Part shown: piece after piece, positions 51,884 through 61,153 of the stretch
Numbering within the stretch: the stretch's first letter is position 1
How the letters are laid out: each line of letters begins with the position of its first letter
NCBI RefSeq assembly: GCF_014699005.1
Contig: NZ_JACWZY010000005.1
Location: forward strand, 124,001 to 188,000
Direction of reading: 5' to 3'
Source: Spirosoma profusum
GTDB taxonomy: Bacteria; Bacteroidota; Bacteroidia; Cytophagales; Spirosomataceae
DNA length: 64,000 nt
Position numbers and translations under genes: made by a program
The notes under the pieces: generated by a model
Database searches by the model: none
The model's input: the letters and a program-made list of their open reading frames with translations, nothing else
Told to the model about the DNA's origin: nothing

Positions 51884-54586
51884 TTACCGCCCGAATTTCA
51901 ACGTAGTACCAATGCGGAATCCTAAGCCCTGGTATTTGGCATCCTGCCACTGCGAAATAACTTCGACCCGGAAGAAAGGCAGCACCTGCGGGATCAGCCC
52001 ATCAAGGCCATAGCCAACTTCGGTGTAATTGCGGGATGCTGGCGTGTAGAGATAATGCACAAACAGGTTTTCTTTCAGGCCAATGAGACGCATTAGAGTC
52101 AGTTGTGTCACAAAAAATTTACGAAATTCGGCCAGTACGTGTCCTTCGAAAAAGCGCTTGCCCGTACTATACTGATAATAAGGCAATAGCCGATAGGTCG
52201 ACACTACATCGCCCTGCTGGAAAAAGAACTCGTTACCCGCAAAATGTTTGAAATCCGGTAAGTACAGCTTCCGGTCGTTTAGAAACGTGCCTGCGCTTAG
52301 CTGGTAGTTTAAACGACTTCGAATACCCGTCTCGAACGAGTGGCTGATGGTCGCCTGAGCGAAATCGTAATCCAGATCAGCCATTCCTTTTCGGTAGTTC
52401 AGCGTTAGTTGCGGAGCGTCGTTGTCGCGTCGGGCAATACGTCGGCCATTCCGGATTATGTATTCGGTTGTTCCCAATTTAGCGGACGCTGTAAGATTCA
52501 GAACCAGAGCATTATGAATTGGAAAAGTGGTAGTTTCCACTTCTGCATTGTCCGGTCGATTGGAGGTAAATTCGCGATTTTTCCAGTTGAACCAGGGTTT
52601 TATATTTTCTTTAAAATTGGCGAGTTCACTACGTTGTGCATATTCCAGACTACCCACAAATGATAGTCTGTTCTCAAAAGGGGCGGCACTGAACGTAACA
52701 TTCAGGTAATCTTTCTGATAAAGTTTCGCCAGATTTTGTTCAAACAATAACGTAGTAAACGTATTAAGCGCCGGACTAATCGGATTGTCGGGATTAAACT
52801 GATAGAGATAACGACCACCCGATACATTAATACGTGTCGATTTGTGCTGATAGCCCGCTTGTCCGTACCCAACGAACTGTTTTCGCCCAAACTGATACCG
52901 TAGATTTCCACCAACTGTCCACTCGCTCAGCGGAATCTGCATAAACCGACTAATGGAATCTACTTTCGGTCGGTATCGCAACGTCAAACTGCTTTCGACA
53001 GCGTAGCCTTCTACTGTATTATATTCAATTCGGGACAGGGGGCCGCCGTATTGCAACGTAGTGAATTTTGACGGTCGCCAGGTATAATCAAACAATAACT
53101 GACCTGCCGAAAATTTATTCCGATTTCGTCGGCGGGTCGTACTATCGCTGCGGGTCGTATCGGTGCCGGGAGCTTTTATTTCCCGCACAAGCCCCAGACT
53201 ATCAGCTTTTTTGTAACTTTTGGCTTCGTTCGTTGTCAGCGGTACCGAACGTAGCGAATCCCAGAATACGTTGGTGCGTTTCCGGGCGAGTGAATCTACC
53301 ACCAGCGAATCGTCGCGCACAACCGTTACGTCCTCTTTACGTTTTTTGCGGGCCTCCTTCTCCTGTTTTTCGTATTCCTTGACCAACTGACGCAGGTTTT
53401 TAGTCGAAAACTCCTTTTGCTTTTTCACTACGTCCTCAAGCTGGCTGCCTTTGATATCTTTTTTCGACAACGTAGTGGCAGGCGCACCTTTCTTCTCGTC
53501 AGCCACTTCAATATCAGCGGCAAACGCCGGATTCACGACAAATTCACTGAACGTCAGGTTGCGAACGTAGTACCCAGAAGCCCGTACACCCAGGTACGAT
53601 CCACTACCCGTATAGCGCTGATTAGCAGGCATCCAGACGCCCTGTACGGGACTGCAAATGTGATTTACACCAATCGTAATACCGATGTTCGTAACGGTTT
53701 CCAGTTGCAGACTGTGGATAGCCCAGCTATTTTCGAGAATATAGATTGTTCCTCGGAAAACACCTTCGCCAAACTGTCGCGGAATGACCTGAATTTTACT
53801 GATTTCGATGGGCTCCCCATTCGGACCCGGCTCACGAAACGTGCCTTTATACTCGAATTTATAATAGGCAAACGCCTTCGGCGACAGGGGCGACACGGTC
53901 CCGCCAATTTCAGGATTGTAAAAGCTAGCGTTATAAAACCGGCTAGGGCTCAGGAAATCGCCTGACGAATTGCGGTTGGCAATAATCTTTTGCCGATACG
54001 TATTGGGCATACTAAACGCTACTTCCGCAACGGTTTCGTTCAGGATGGGCACGCCAACTTTAAAATTGGCATCGCGTTCGGCTTCTTTAAGTTGTTTCTT
54101 AAACGCCATTTCGGCTAGTTTAGGAATATCGAGCACCGTAACTGACGACTTAGTGTATACGCGGGCTTTGAAACGTAGCACCTGCAACTGATGATAGCGA
54201 CTCTTGGCAATTGCCCGACGCATAATGGTGTAGGCAGGGTCTTCATTCCCCGCTTTAGTTTGTACCTCAGCCAGACGCAGCGCCTGCTCTTCCAACGTAA
54301 CATCCAACGTAGTAAAACCCGTCTCTATCTCAACTGGTTTCTGAATGGTCTGAAAGCCCAGGTATTGAAAAACGATATTGTATTTACCCGGTGCCAGCGC
54401 AATTTCAAAGCGTCCTTCATCATTGGAAATAGTGCCCGTTGGGGTGCCTTTCACAATGATAGCCGCATACGGTAAGGGATCTCCTTTGGCATTTTTAACC
54501 GTCCCACGCAGGCCCGTAGACGCCGTTTGCGCCAGCAGGGTCAGGGTAGAAAATAGAAAAGACAAAACAAACAGAGCAGACTTCAT
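51884..54586 (-). CDS. DUF5686 outer-membrane protein with carboxypeptidase-regulatory-like domain
   Basis: A 900-residue envelope protein. A signal peptide (ending LTLLAQ) is followed by a CarboxypepD_reg-like domain (about 26-105: GLRGTVKNAKGDPLPYAAI, LNIVFQYLGF-like segment) and a long DUF5686 region (YTIMRRAIAKSRYHQ, LQLETVTNIGITIGVNH). A charged Lys/Glu-rich stretch lies near residues 400-430, and the C-terminal half is rich in beta-barrel strands ending TTLKFGR. Start at ATG 54586 (MKSALF), two codons after an alternative ATG. Function unknown; often near envelope genes in Bacteroidota. Confidence 0.88.
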   Translation of the reverse strand: MKSALFVLSFLFSTLTLLAQTASTGLRGTVKNAKGDPLPYAAIIVKGTPTGTISNDEGRFEIALAPGKYNIVFQYLGFQTIQKPVEIETGFTTLDVTLEEQALRLAEVQTKAGNEDPAYTIMRRAIAKSRYHQLQVLRFKARVYTKSSVTVLDIPKLAEMAFKKQLKEAERDANFKVGVPILNETVAEVAFSMPNTYRQKIIANRNSSGDFLSPSRFYNASFYNPEIGGTVSPLSPKAFAYYKFEYKGTFREPGPNGEPIEISKIQVIPRQFGEGVFRGTIYILENSWAIHSLQLETVTNIGITIGVNHICSPVQGVWMPANQRYTGSGSYLGVRASGYYVRNLTFSEFVVNPAFAADIEVADEKKGAPATTLSKKDIKGSQLEDVVKKQKEFSTKNLRQLVKEYEKQEKEARKKRKEDVTVVRDDSLVVDSLARKRTNVFWDSLRSVPLTTNEAKSYKKADSLGLVREIKAPGTDTTRSDSTTRRRNRNKFSAGQLLFDYTWRPSKFTTLQYGGPLSRIEYNTVEGYAVESSLTLRYRPKVDSISRFMQIPLSEWTVGGNLRYQFGRKQFVGYGQAGYQHKSTRINVSGGRYLYQFNPDNPISPALNTFTTLLFEQNLAKLYQKDYLNVTFSAAPFENRLSFVGSLEYAQRSELANFKENIKPWFNWKNREFTSNRPDNAEVETTTFPIHNALVLNLTASAKLGTTEYIIRNGRRIARRDNDAPQLTLNYRKGMADLDYDFAQATISHSFETGIRSRLNYQLSAGTFLNDRKLYLPDFKHFAGNEFFFQQGDVVSTYRLLPYYQYSTGKRFFEGHVLAEFRKFFVTQLTLMRLIGLKENLFVHYLYTPASRNYTEVGYGLDGLIPQVLPFFRVEVISQWQDAKYQGLGFRIGTTLKFGR

Positions 54587-54837
54587 GCACAAAAGAAGCG
54601 GTTGGACATACTTTACACCAAGCTAACGAATATAAACCTGTATTCTATTTATCCCTGTTGAATTTAACAAGTTGTCATTTTCTCGAAATAGCTACTGAGT
54701 AGATGCATAACACTACGCATTCGTTGCCTGGATGTTTTGTTAAAAAAACAGAATATTGTTCCGCTTGCCAGTCAGTCCGGCTAGGGTTGCTTTTATCAAT
54801 TATGTATCTTGCCTTAAACCGTACTCACCTGAATCAT

Positions 54838-56196
54838 ATGCAGAAAATAGGCTACTTCTTCCTCAATTTATCTATTTTTTCTATACTCGTTTTGGCGGCA
54901 TCAGCCCAACCGTCGCCTTCAACCGTACTTCCCGAACGCGAACGGGCACGTATCGTCGATGAGATTCTGGAGGATCGCTTCACGAATCTGCTGCCGCAAT
55001 TAATGCGTCGCGAGGGAATCGATATGTGGGTTATTATCTCCCGCGAATACAACGAAGATCCGGTGCTACGTACCATGCTGCCCAGTACGTGGCTCTCGGC
55101 CCGCCGACGTACCATTATGGTCTTTTTCGATAATGGGAAAGAAATAGAGAAGCTCGCCATCGCCCGTTATGACGTAGGAAACCTGCTCAAAGGTGCCTGG
55201 GATATTGACGTCAGACCAAATCAGTGGGAAGCACTGGCAAAGATCATCGAAGATCGAAAGCCTAAGAAAATCGGGTTAAATACATCGCTAAACTACGGTC
55301 ACGCCGACGGACTTTCATTCTCTGAACACGAAGAGTTTTTGAAAAGACTTCCTGCCGATTATGTGAAACGTATCGTATCGGCCGAGAAAATAGCGGTTGG
55401 CTGGCTCGAAACACGTACCGAAAAAGAAATGGCGATCTATCCGCTCATCTGCCGGTTATCGCACCAGATTATCCAGGAAGGTTTTTCAGAACAGGTCATC
55501 CAGCCCGGCGTAACAACGACCGACGACGTAGTATGGTGGTTCCGGCAACGTATCACGAGCTTAGGTCTTGATACGTGGTTTCACCCGACAGTCGATGTGC
55601 AACGCGCCGATACTCAACAGTTCGAGCACTTGCGCACGTTCTCCAAACGGCCAGATAAGCAGGTGATTATGCCCGGTGATTTGCTGCACGTCGATTTCGG
55701 CATTACGTACCTGCGCCTGAATACCGACCAGCAGCAACATGCCTACGTGCTACGTTCCGGCGAAACCGACGTACCGGAAGCTATCAAAACAGCTTTCAAA
55801 CAGGGCAACCGGCTACAGGATATTCTGACTGAGCAGTTTAAAGCAGGAAAAACCGGCAATCAGATGCTGCTGGCGGCACTGGATCAATCAAAAAAAGAAG
55901 GCATTATGGGCACCATTTATTCCCACCCAATCGGTGTTCACGGTCACGCGGCTGGCCCAACCATCGGCCTTTGGGATCAGCAGAAAGGCGTTCCCGGCCC
56001 GGGCGATTATCCGTTGCTGGCTAACACGGCTTATTCCATCGAGTTAAACGCTGCTGTTGAAATTCCGGAATGGAAGAAAGTGGTACGCATCATGCTCGAA
56101 GAAGACGGCTTTTTCGACGGTCAATCGTTTCGTTACATTGATGGACGGCAAACCGAAATCTATACGATTCCTAGGAAGTTGGGCTATGTAAAGTAG
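54838..56196 (+). CDS. M24 family metallopeptidase (Xaa-Pro peptidase-like)
   Basis: A 452-residue exported creatinase/prolidase-fold peptidase. The start at ATG 54838 (MQKIGYFF) gives a clean signal peptide ending LAASAQ; the longer frame from 54703 adds an implausible leader. Dinuclear metal ligands appear in LHVDFGITYLRLNTDQ, SHPIGVHGHAAGP, YSIELNAAVE and MLEEDGFF. The N-terminal creatinase domain occupies about 25-190. Its role is probably Xaa-Pro peptide breakdown. Confidence 0.9.
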   Translation: MQKIGYFFLNLSIFSILVLAASAQPSPSTVLPERERARIVDEILEDRFTNLLPQLMRREGIDMWVIISREYNEDPVLRTMLPSTWLSARRRTIMVFFDNGKEIEKLAIARYDVGNLLKGAWDIDVRPNQWEALAKIIEDRKPKKIGLNTSLNYGHADGLSFSEHEEFLKRLPADYVKRIVSAEKIAVGWLETRTEKEMAIYPLICRLSHQIIQEGFSEQVIQPGVTTTDDVVWWFRQRITSLGLDTWFHPTVDVQRADTQQFEHLRTFSKRPDKQVIMPGDLLHVDFGITYLRLNTDQQQHAYVLRSGETDVPEAIKTAFKQGNRLQDILTEQFKAGKTGNQMLLAALDQSKKEGIMGTIYSHPIGVHGHAAGPTIGLWDQQKGVPGPGDYPLLANTAYSIELNAAVEIPEWKKVVRIMLEEDGFFDGQSFRYIDGRQTEIYTIPRKLGYVK

Positions 56197-56198
56197 TG

Positions 56199-57326
56199 CT
56201 ATTTCACATTTACCGGCCCACCGTCCCGAATTTCCTCACCAGCCGTTTTAACGAGTTGGTCGCCTTCAGTGAGCTGGCCAAAAACTTCCACTTGCTCGTC
56301 AGCCTCCAGTCCTTTTTTGACGGGTATCCAGACGGCCTTTTTGTCGCTGACTTTAATCACATAAACACCTTTCGACGAATTGACAATGGCCGATTTAGGA
56401 ACGATAAACGTATTGGCCTGAGTAGGCAGCGGCAGATTCACTTCAGCCACCATACCAGGCAGCAGTTTCTTATCAGTATTGACAACATCCACCTCAATAC
56501 GTTCCGCCCGCAGGCGTTTGTCCAATGCACCCGATAGCCGTTTTATCTGCCCGGTAAACTTTTTATTGGGAAATGTTTTAACGGTAAAGCTCACTTCGCC
56601 GTTTTGATGCACGTAGCCCGTATAAGCCTCAGGCACGGCCACAACCAGACGAAGTCGTTTCTGCTCGGTCAGCACAAATAAAGGAAATTCGGAGCCTTTA
56701 CCGGCTGGCCCGATGTATGCCCCCGTACTTGCATTCCGCGTACTGATCACACCATCGAAGGGAGCACGAATGGCGAGGTAATTCTGGAGTGTTGAAACTT
56801 CACGTAACGCCGATTTAGCAGCATCCAGTTGGGCCAGATCGGCGTTACGTTTGGCAAGGGCCTGATCGACGTCGTTTTTCGAGACGGCGCCCGAAAATTT
56901 ACTGGCCTCCAGAATACGCTCGTAATTGGCTTTACTGGCAATAGAAAGCGCTTCCTGACCTTTCAACCGTGATTCGGCTGACGCTAATTGAGCGCTAAGT
57001 TCGGGAGCTTCGGCCTGCGCCAGTAACTGCCCCTGACGTACTTCCGAACCCACATCAACATTCAGCGATTTGATGAATCCACTCACTTTTGCATAAATAT
57101 CGACATCACGAAACGCCATCAATTCGCCGGGAATATTGAGCGACGACGACAGTTTTCCTTTTTTCAGCGAGAATACGTCGATAGCCGCAGGGGCTTCCGG
57201 CGCTTCCGATGCGGATTCTTTAGCTTCCGATTCAGAGGAATGGCAATTCGTTAAGGATACAGCCAGCAGTAACCCACAGGCAATAACAATCAGATTACGC
57301 ACAGGCTTATGAATGAGCCGTTTCAT
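56199..57326 (-). CDS. RND efflux periplasmic adaptor (membrane fusion protein)
   Basis: A 375-residue adaptor linking an inner-membrane RND pump to an outer-membrane channel. The N-terminus has a lipobox (SLTNC), then a lipoyl/barrel-sandwich part (IYAKVSGFIKSLNVDVGSEVRQGQLLAQAEAPEL), a helical hairpin, and beta-barrel and MP domains ending GEEIRDGGPVNVK. Start ATG at 57326 (MKRLIH) overlaps the permease end by 20 bp. No outer-membrane factor gene of the TolC type is in the window, so the pump must use one encoded elsewhere. Confidence 0.93.
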   Translation of the reverse strand: MKRLIHKPVRNLIVIACGLLLAVSLTNCHSSESEAKESASEAPEAPAAIDVFSLKKGKLSSSLNIPGELMAFRDVDIYAKVSGFIKSLNVDVGSEVRQGQLLAQAEAPELSAQLASAESRLKGQEALSIASKANYERILEASKFSGAVSKNDVDQALAKRNADLAQLDAAKSALREVSTLQNYLAIRAPFDGVISTRNASTGAYIGPAGKGSEFPLFVLTEQKRLRLVVAVPEAYTGYVHQNGEVSFTVKTFPNKKFTGQIKRLSGALDKRLRAERIEVDVVNTDKKLLPGMVAEVNLPLPTQANTFIVPKSAIVNSSKGVYVIKVSDKKAVWIPVKKGLEADEQVEVFGQLTEGDQLVKTAGEEIRDGGPVNVK

Positions 57327-60300
57327 ACGGGGAAGGACTATAAAATTTACTGTCTTTATCTTCAGGATCGAGCGATACCGATTCGGTTGAGGTTTTCTCC
57401 TGCACCCAGGCAAACGCCAGCGGCAAAATAAACAGAGCGGCAAATGTAGACGCAATCAGGCCACCAATAACGGCGCGTCCTAATGGTGCCGCCTGCGAAC
57501 CACCTTCGCCCAACCCAGAAGCCATCGGTATCATCCCGACGACCATTGCTACGCTCGTCATCAGAATAGGTCGTATACGTATCGAAGCCGCTTCACGAGC
57601 CGATAGCAGGGCATTTCCGTTACGCATCCGTAACTCTTCGGCGTTGGTGACCATGAGTACAGCGTTGGAAATTGATACGCCCACCGACATAATCATGCCC
57701 ATATACGATTGCAGATTCAGTGTGGAGCCCATCAGCATCAGCAACACCAGCGACCCAACCAGTACTGCCGGTACAGTACACAAAACCACCAACGACACTT
57801 TAAACGACTGAAAATTAGCCGCCAGCATCAGGAAAATAACCACAATAGCCGTTAACAGCCCTGTTTCTAAACTCTCCAACGTATCAATAAGTACCTGTGT
57901 CAGGCCCTGCATTTTAACTGTCAAACCACGCGGCAATTCGCCCAGTGAATCGATGGCTTTCTGCACGTCACGGGCCGCCGTTCCCAAATCAATATCGTTC
58001 AGATTGGCGGTAACCGATAGCACTGGAATGGCTCCGATATTATCGTTTTCGCCATACGTAGTCCCTTTTTGCAACGTAGCAACGTCGCTCAGCACCGGAC
58101 GGTTCGTGTTGGGAAGAACCGGAATTTCGCCGAGATCGTTGATGGTCGTCATTCGGTTTTCGGGAACCTGTACCTGAACCGTGTATGACTGGCTTGATTT
58201 TGGATCAATCCAGACGCTTTTCTCTGTGTAACGCGACGACGACGTAGCGGCAATTAGCGAGCGCGAAATTGCCGATATGTCGGTACCCAGTTGAGCGGCC
58301 CGCGTCCGATCGATTGTTACGTTGATAGTTGGGTATTTGGTAGCCTGACCAATCTGCACATCGCGCAGGTAACGTATCTTGTTCAGTTTGGCGATTACTT
58401 TGTTCGCGTATTCTTCGTTCTGTTTTTTGTTTTTACCTGTCAGCTTCACCTCAATCGGCGTCGGCGATCCCTGACTCAGAATTTTGTCGGTTAGTTCAAT
58501 TGGCTCGAACGAGAGCTTTACACCGGGGAGGGCCTTATTCATACTAGCCCTGAATTTATCCTTCAGTTCATCCAGCTCTACGTCATAATCTTTTTTCAAA
58601 CTCACCTGAAGAACACCTTCCTGCGGCCCGGCCATGAACAGGTAAATCGGGCTCGTAGAAAACTGCGCTCCGTGCATCCCGACCATCGCCGATGTAATTT
58701 CAATGTTTTCTTTCCCAACGAGTTGCTTCAGTACGTCGATGGTTTTCAGCATGGTAGCCTCAGTTTTTTCGAGTCGTGTACCGTCGGGATTACGTAACCG
58801 CACCTGAAACTGATGGCCTGTAACTTTCGGCAGTACGTCGCGGCCAATGTTTGTAATCAGCAGAAACACGATGCCCATCATGCCCACTACGTAGGCAGTA
58901 ACAATCAGCTTGCGATGGGGTATGATACGTCGAATAAATCGGGTATACCGGCCTCGCATCCGCTCGAAATAACTGATTTTGCCGTCGTTGTTCAGGTCTT
59001 CCCGTTCGGCCAGTATTTCCTTCGATCGTAGTAATGTTTCTTTTTCGAGATGCCCATTTCCGTTTCCGTTCATGGTCACTACGCTATTTTTGAATTTCAA
59101 GAGCTTTCTACCTTTCCGTTTAGGTATTTTGCCGTTGCCTACGTGGGCGTGTTCCTTCATCATCCAGTTCGCCAGCACTGGCACCAGCGTCTGCGCCATC
59201 AGGTATGATGTAATCATAGAGAAGCCAATCGCCAGCGCCAGTGGCAGGAACAAGGCCCCCGGTATGCCCGTCATGGTGAAGGCAGGGGCGAAAACGGCCA
59301 GAATACAGAACAGAATCAGCAGTTTGGAAAAGGCGATTTCCTTACAGGCGTCCCAGATAGCCAGGGCTTTGGGTTTACCCATGTCCAGATGCTGGTGGAT
59401 GTTTTCAATCGTCACCGTACTTTCATCGACCAGAATACCGATAGCCAGCGATAAGCCACTCAGGGTCATGATATTGATGGTCTGTCCAAACAGAGACAGG
59501 AACAGCACGCCCGAAATAATACAGGTTGGAATGGTGATAATAACGATGAGCGCTCCCCGCCAATCGCCCAGAAATAATAACACCATCAGGCCGGTCAGAA
59601 TGGCTCCGATAGCGCCTTCTGTCATCAGGCTTTCGACCGCATTAATGACGTAAACCGATTGGTCGAAGGTATACGTCAGTTTTACATCTTCCGGCAGCAG
59701 CGCCTGAAAGCGGGGCAATGCGGCTTTCAGATTCTGCACCACTTCCCAGGTCGACGCATCGGCGGATTTGGTAATCGGCAAATACACCGACCGCTTTCCA
59801 TTGACCAATACGTAGCCCTGCGTAATGTCGGCCCCGTCTTCGATGGATGCTACGTCTTTCAGATACAGGTTTTGCACCGTACCTGAATAAAGCGGAATGT
59901 TGCCAAAATCCTCGATATTTCGGACGGTGGTGTTGGCCGGTGTAAAGTAATTATAGTCGCCGATACGTACGTTGCCGGCCGGCGTTGCGGTGTTATTGAT
60001 ACGTAGTGCTGCTACTAACTGATCGGGCGAGAGGTTGTGGGCACGTAGCAATTCGGGGTCAGCTTTGATGACGATGGAACGGGCATTCCCACCAAACGGC
60101 GCGGGCGATACTAACCCCGGCACCGACGTAAAGCCGGAGCGGATGTAAACGTTCGCCATGTCCTGCAACTCGTTATTGGTACGTATCGGGCTGCTCAGCA
60201 CCAATTGCCCAACCGGCAACGTAGAGGCATCGAAACGTAGAATAAACGGCGGTTGTGAACCGGGCGGAAAACTGGATTGCGCCCGGTTAGAGTAGGCCGA

Positions 60301-60624
60301 CACTTCGGCGGCAGCCTGCGCCATATTAGTACCTTCGTAAAACGAAAGTTTGAGCAGCGTAATACCCTGAATATTTTTGGTTTCAATACTTTTTACGCCC
60401 GATACGTAGAGAAGCAGGTTAACGTACTGTTTCCCAAAAAACGACTCCATCTGGTCGGGTGTGTAGCCGCCGAATGGCTGGGAAATATAAATGACGGGCA
60501 AGTTCAGATTGGGGAATATGTCAATCTTGATGTTGCGGACTGCCCCTACGCCAAAGTAAAATAAACTGGCAACGATTACCAGAATCGTAATCGGCTTACG
60601 TAAGGCGGCACGAATTAAATCCAT
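57307..60624 (-). CDS. RND efflux transporter permease with EF-hand-like cytoplasmic loop
   Basis: A 1105-residue inner-membrane proton-driven exporter of the AcrB/CusA superfamily, with twelve expected helices: GILVDESTVTIENI carries the proton-relay TM4 region and NAVLMVTNAEELR the TM10/11 equivalent. The cytoplasmic segment between TM6 and TM7 (about 500-575) is longer and more charged than usual. At residues 543-554 it contains DLNNDGKISYFE, an exact 12-residue EF-hand calcium loop (D1, N3, D5, G6, I8, E12). The pair permease-adaptor is read leftwards from an upstream 98-bp palindrome. Substrate unknown. Confidence 0.93.
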   Translation of the reverse strand: MDLIRAALRKPITILVIVASLFYFGVGAVRNIKIDIFPNLNLPVIYISQPFGGYTPDQMESFFGKQYVNLLLYVSGVKSIETKNIQGITLLKLSFYEGTNMAQAAAEVSAYSNRAQSSFPPGSQPPFILRFDASTLPVGQLVLSSPIRTNNELQDMANVYIRSGFTSVPGLVSPAPFGGNARSIVIKADPELLRAHNLSPDQLVAALRINNTATPAGNVRIGDYNYFTPANTTVRNIEDFGNIPLYSGTVQNLYLKDVASIEDGADITQGYVLVNGKRSVYLPITKSADASTWEVVQNLKAALPRFQALLPEDVKLTYTFDQSVYVINAVESLMTEGAIGAILTGLMVLLFLGDWRGALIVIITIPTCIISGVLFLSLFGQTINIMTLSGLSLAIGILVDESTVTIENIHQHLDMGKPKALAIWDACKEIAFSKLLILFCILAVFAPAFTMTGIPGALFLPLALAIGFSMITSYLMAQTLVPVLANWMMKEHAHVGNGKIPKRKGRKLLKFKNSVVTMNGNGNGHLEKETLLRSKEILAEREDLNNDGKISYFERMRGRYTRFIRRIIPHRKLIVTAYVVGMMGIVFLLITNIGRDVLPKVTGHQFQVRLRNPDGTRLEKTEATMLKTIDVLKQLVGKENIEITSAMVGMHGAQFSTSPIYLFMAGPQEGVLQVSLKKDYDVELDELKDKFRASMNKALPGVKLSFEPIELTDKILSQGSPTPIEVKLTGKNKKQNEEYANKVIAKLNKIRYLRDVQIGQATKYPTINVTIDRTRAAQLGTDISAISRSLIAATSSSRYTEKSVWIDPKSSQSYTVQVQVPENRMTTINDLGEIPVLPNTNRPVLSDVATLQKGTTYGENDNIGAIPVLSVTANLNDIDLGTAARDVQKAIDSLGELPRGLTVKMQGLTQVLIDTLESLETGLLTAIVVIFLMLAANFQSFKVSLVVLCTVPAVLVGSLVLLMLMGSTLNLQSYMGMIMSVGVSISNAVLMVTNAEELRMRNGNALLSAREAASIRIRPILMTSVAMVVGMIPMASGLGEGGSQAAPLGRAVIGGLIASTFAALFILPLAFAWVQEKTSTESVSLDPEDKDSKFYSPSPYETAHS

Positions 60625-60660
60625 AAATTATCTAAATGCTACGTCGAAATTATGTCTGGG

Positions 60661-60758
60661 TTATGATACAAAGGTGCACCGAGAAGAGACGGAGATTCAC
60701 CGAGATTTTATTTTCTCGGTGAATCTCCGTCTCTTCTCGGTGCACCTTTGTATCATAA
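60661..60758. repeat. 98-bp near-perfect palindrome upstream of the RND permease
   Basis: Arms 60661-60705 and 60714-60758 are perfectly complementary over 45 bp with an 8-nt loop TTTTATTT, the tightest repeat in the window. The left arm starts 36 nt before the permease ATG, so RNA read leftwards from upstream would fold this hairpin before translation. Arm words CACCGAGAAGAGACGG are shared with intergenic repeats I recall from other Bacteroidota genomes. Confidence 0.95.
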
Positions 60759-61104
60759 TTTTTAAAAGCCAATTTTTTCAACAATCTATCCCATTCCCGC
60801 TTATATCTTCCTGAAAGTTAACGAATTTGAGTGGGACTTTCATTCGTTGACTACCAGTACGTTGAAGGTTATTTCCGAATCACTACGTTCTCCATCCACA
60901 TCACTTATCGATTGGTTTAGGTAAAAACACTCACGCCCGACATTCTGGTAAAAGTCCTATAAGTATGGTAGAAACCAGGCATTCATTTTTGACGTAGTGA
61001 TACGTTATAGCTGATTTCGAATGGTCTACAAACCAGAAAATTACCCAGTGTTTTTAGTAAAAATCTGTGAGAAAAATATTAATTGTGTTAATGTTAAAAA
61101 CACA

Positions 61105-61135
61105 AAAAGTGCCGAGCTTTAGACCCGGCACTTTT
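61105..61135 (-). terminator. Terminator after the DUF418 gene
   Basis: AAAAGTGCCG (61105-61114) pairs with CGGCACTTTT (61126-61135) across an 11-nt loop, 18 nt past the DUF418 stop. The leftward transcript ends in a T-run. Confidence 0.85.
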
Positions 61136-61153
61136 CAAACAAGACTGCTACGT

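Larger units (their letters stand above)
60625..61153. other. Intergenic region upstream of the RND operon
   Basis: A 529-bp non-coding stretch between the DUF418 gene and the RND permease. It holds a 45-bp perfect hairpin near the permease start, a terminator after DUF418 and no open frame longer than about 40 codons that looks coding. The AT-rich middle probably includes the RND promoter. Confidence 0.65.

Noticed and set aside
53417..53965. 182-aa plus-strand open frame
   Set aside because: Antisense to the DUF5686 gene, with no recognisable motif.
54703..54837. Longer N-terminus for the M24 peptidase
   Set aside because: It hides a clean signal peptide that begins at 54838.
58979..59653. 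224-aa plus-strand open frame
   Set aside because: Antisense shadow of the RND permease; composition mirrors the complementary membrane helices.
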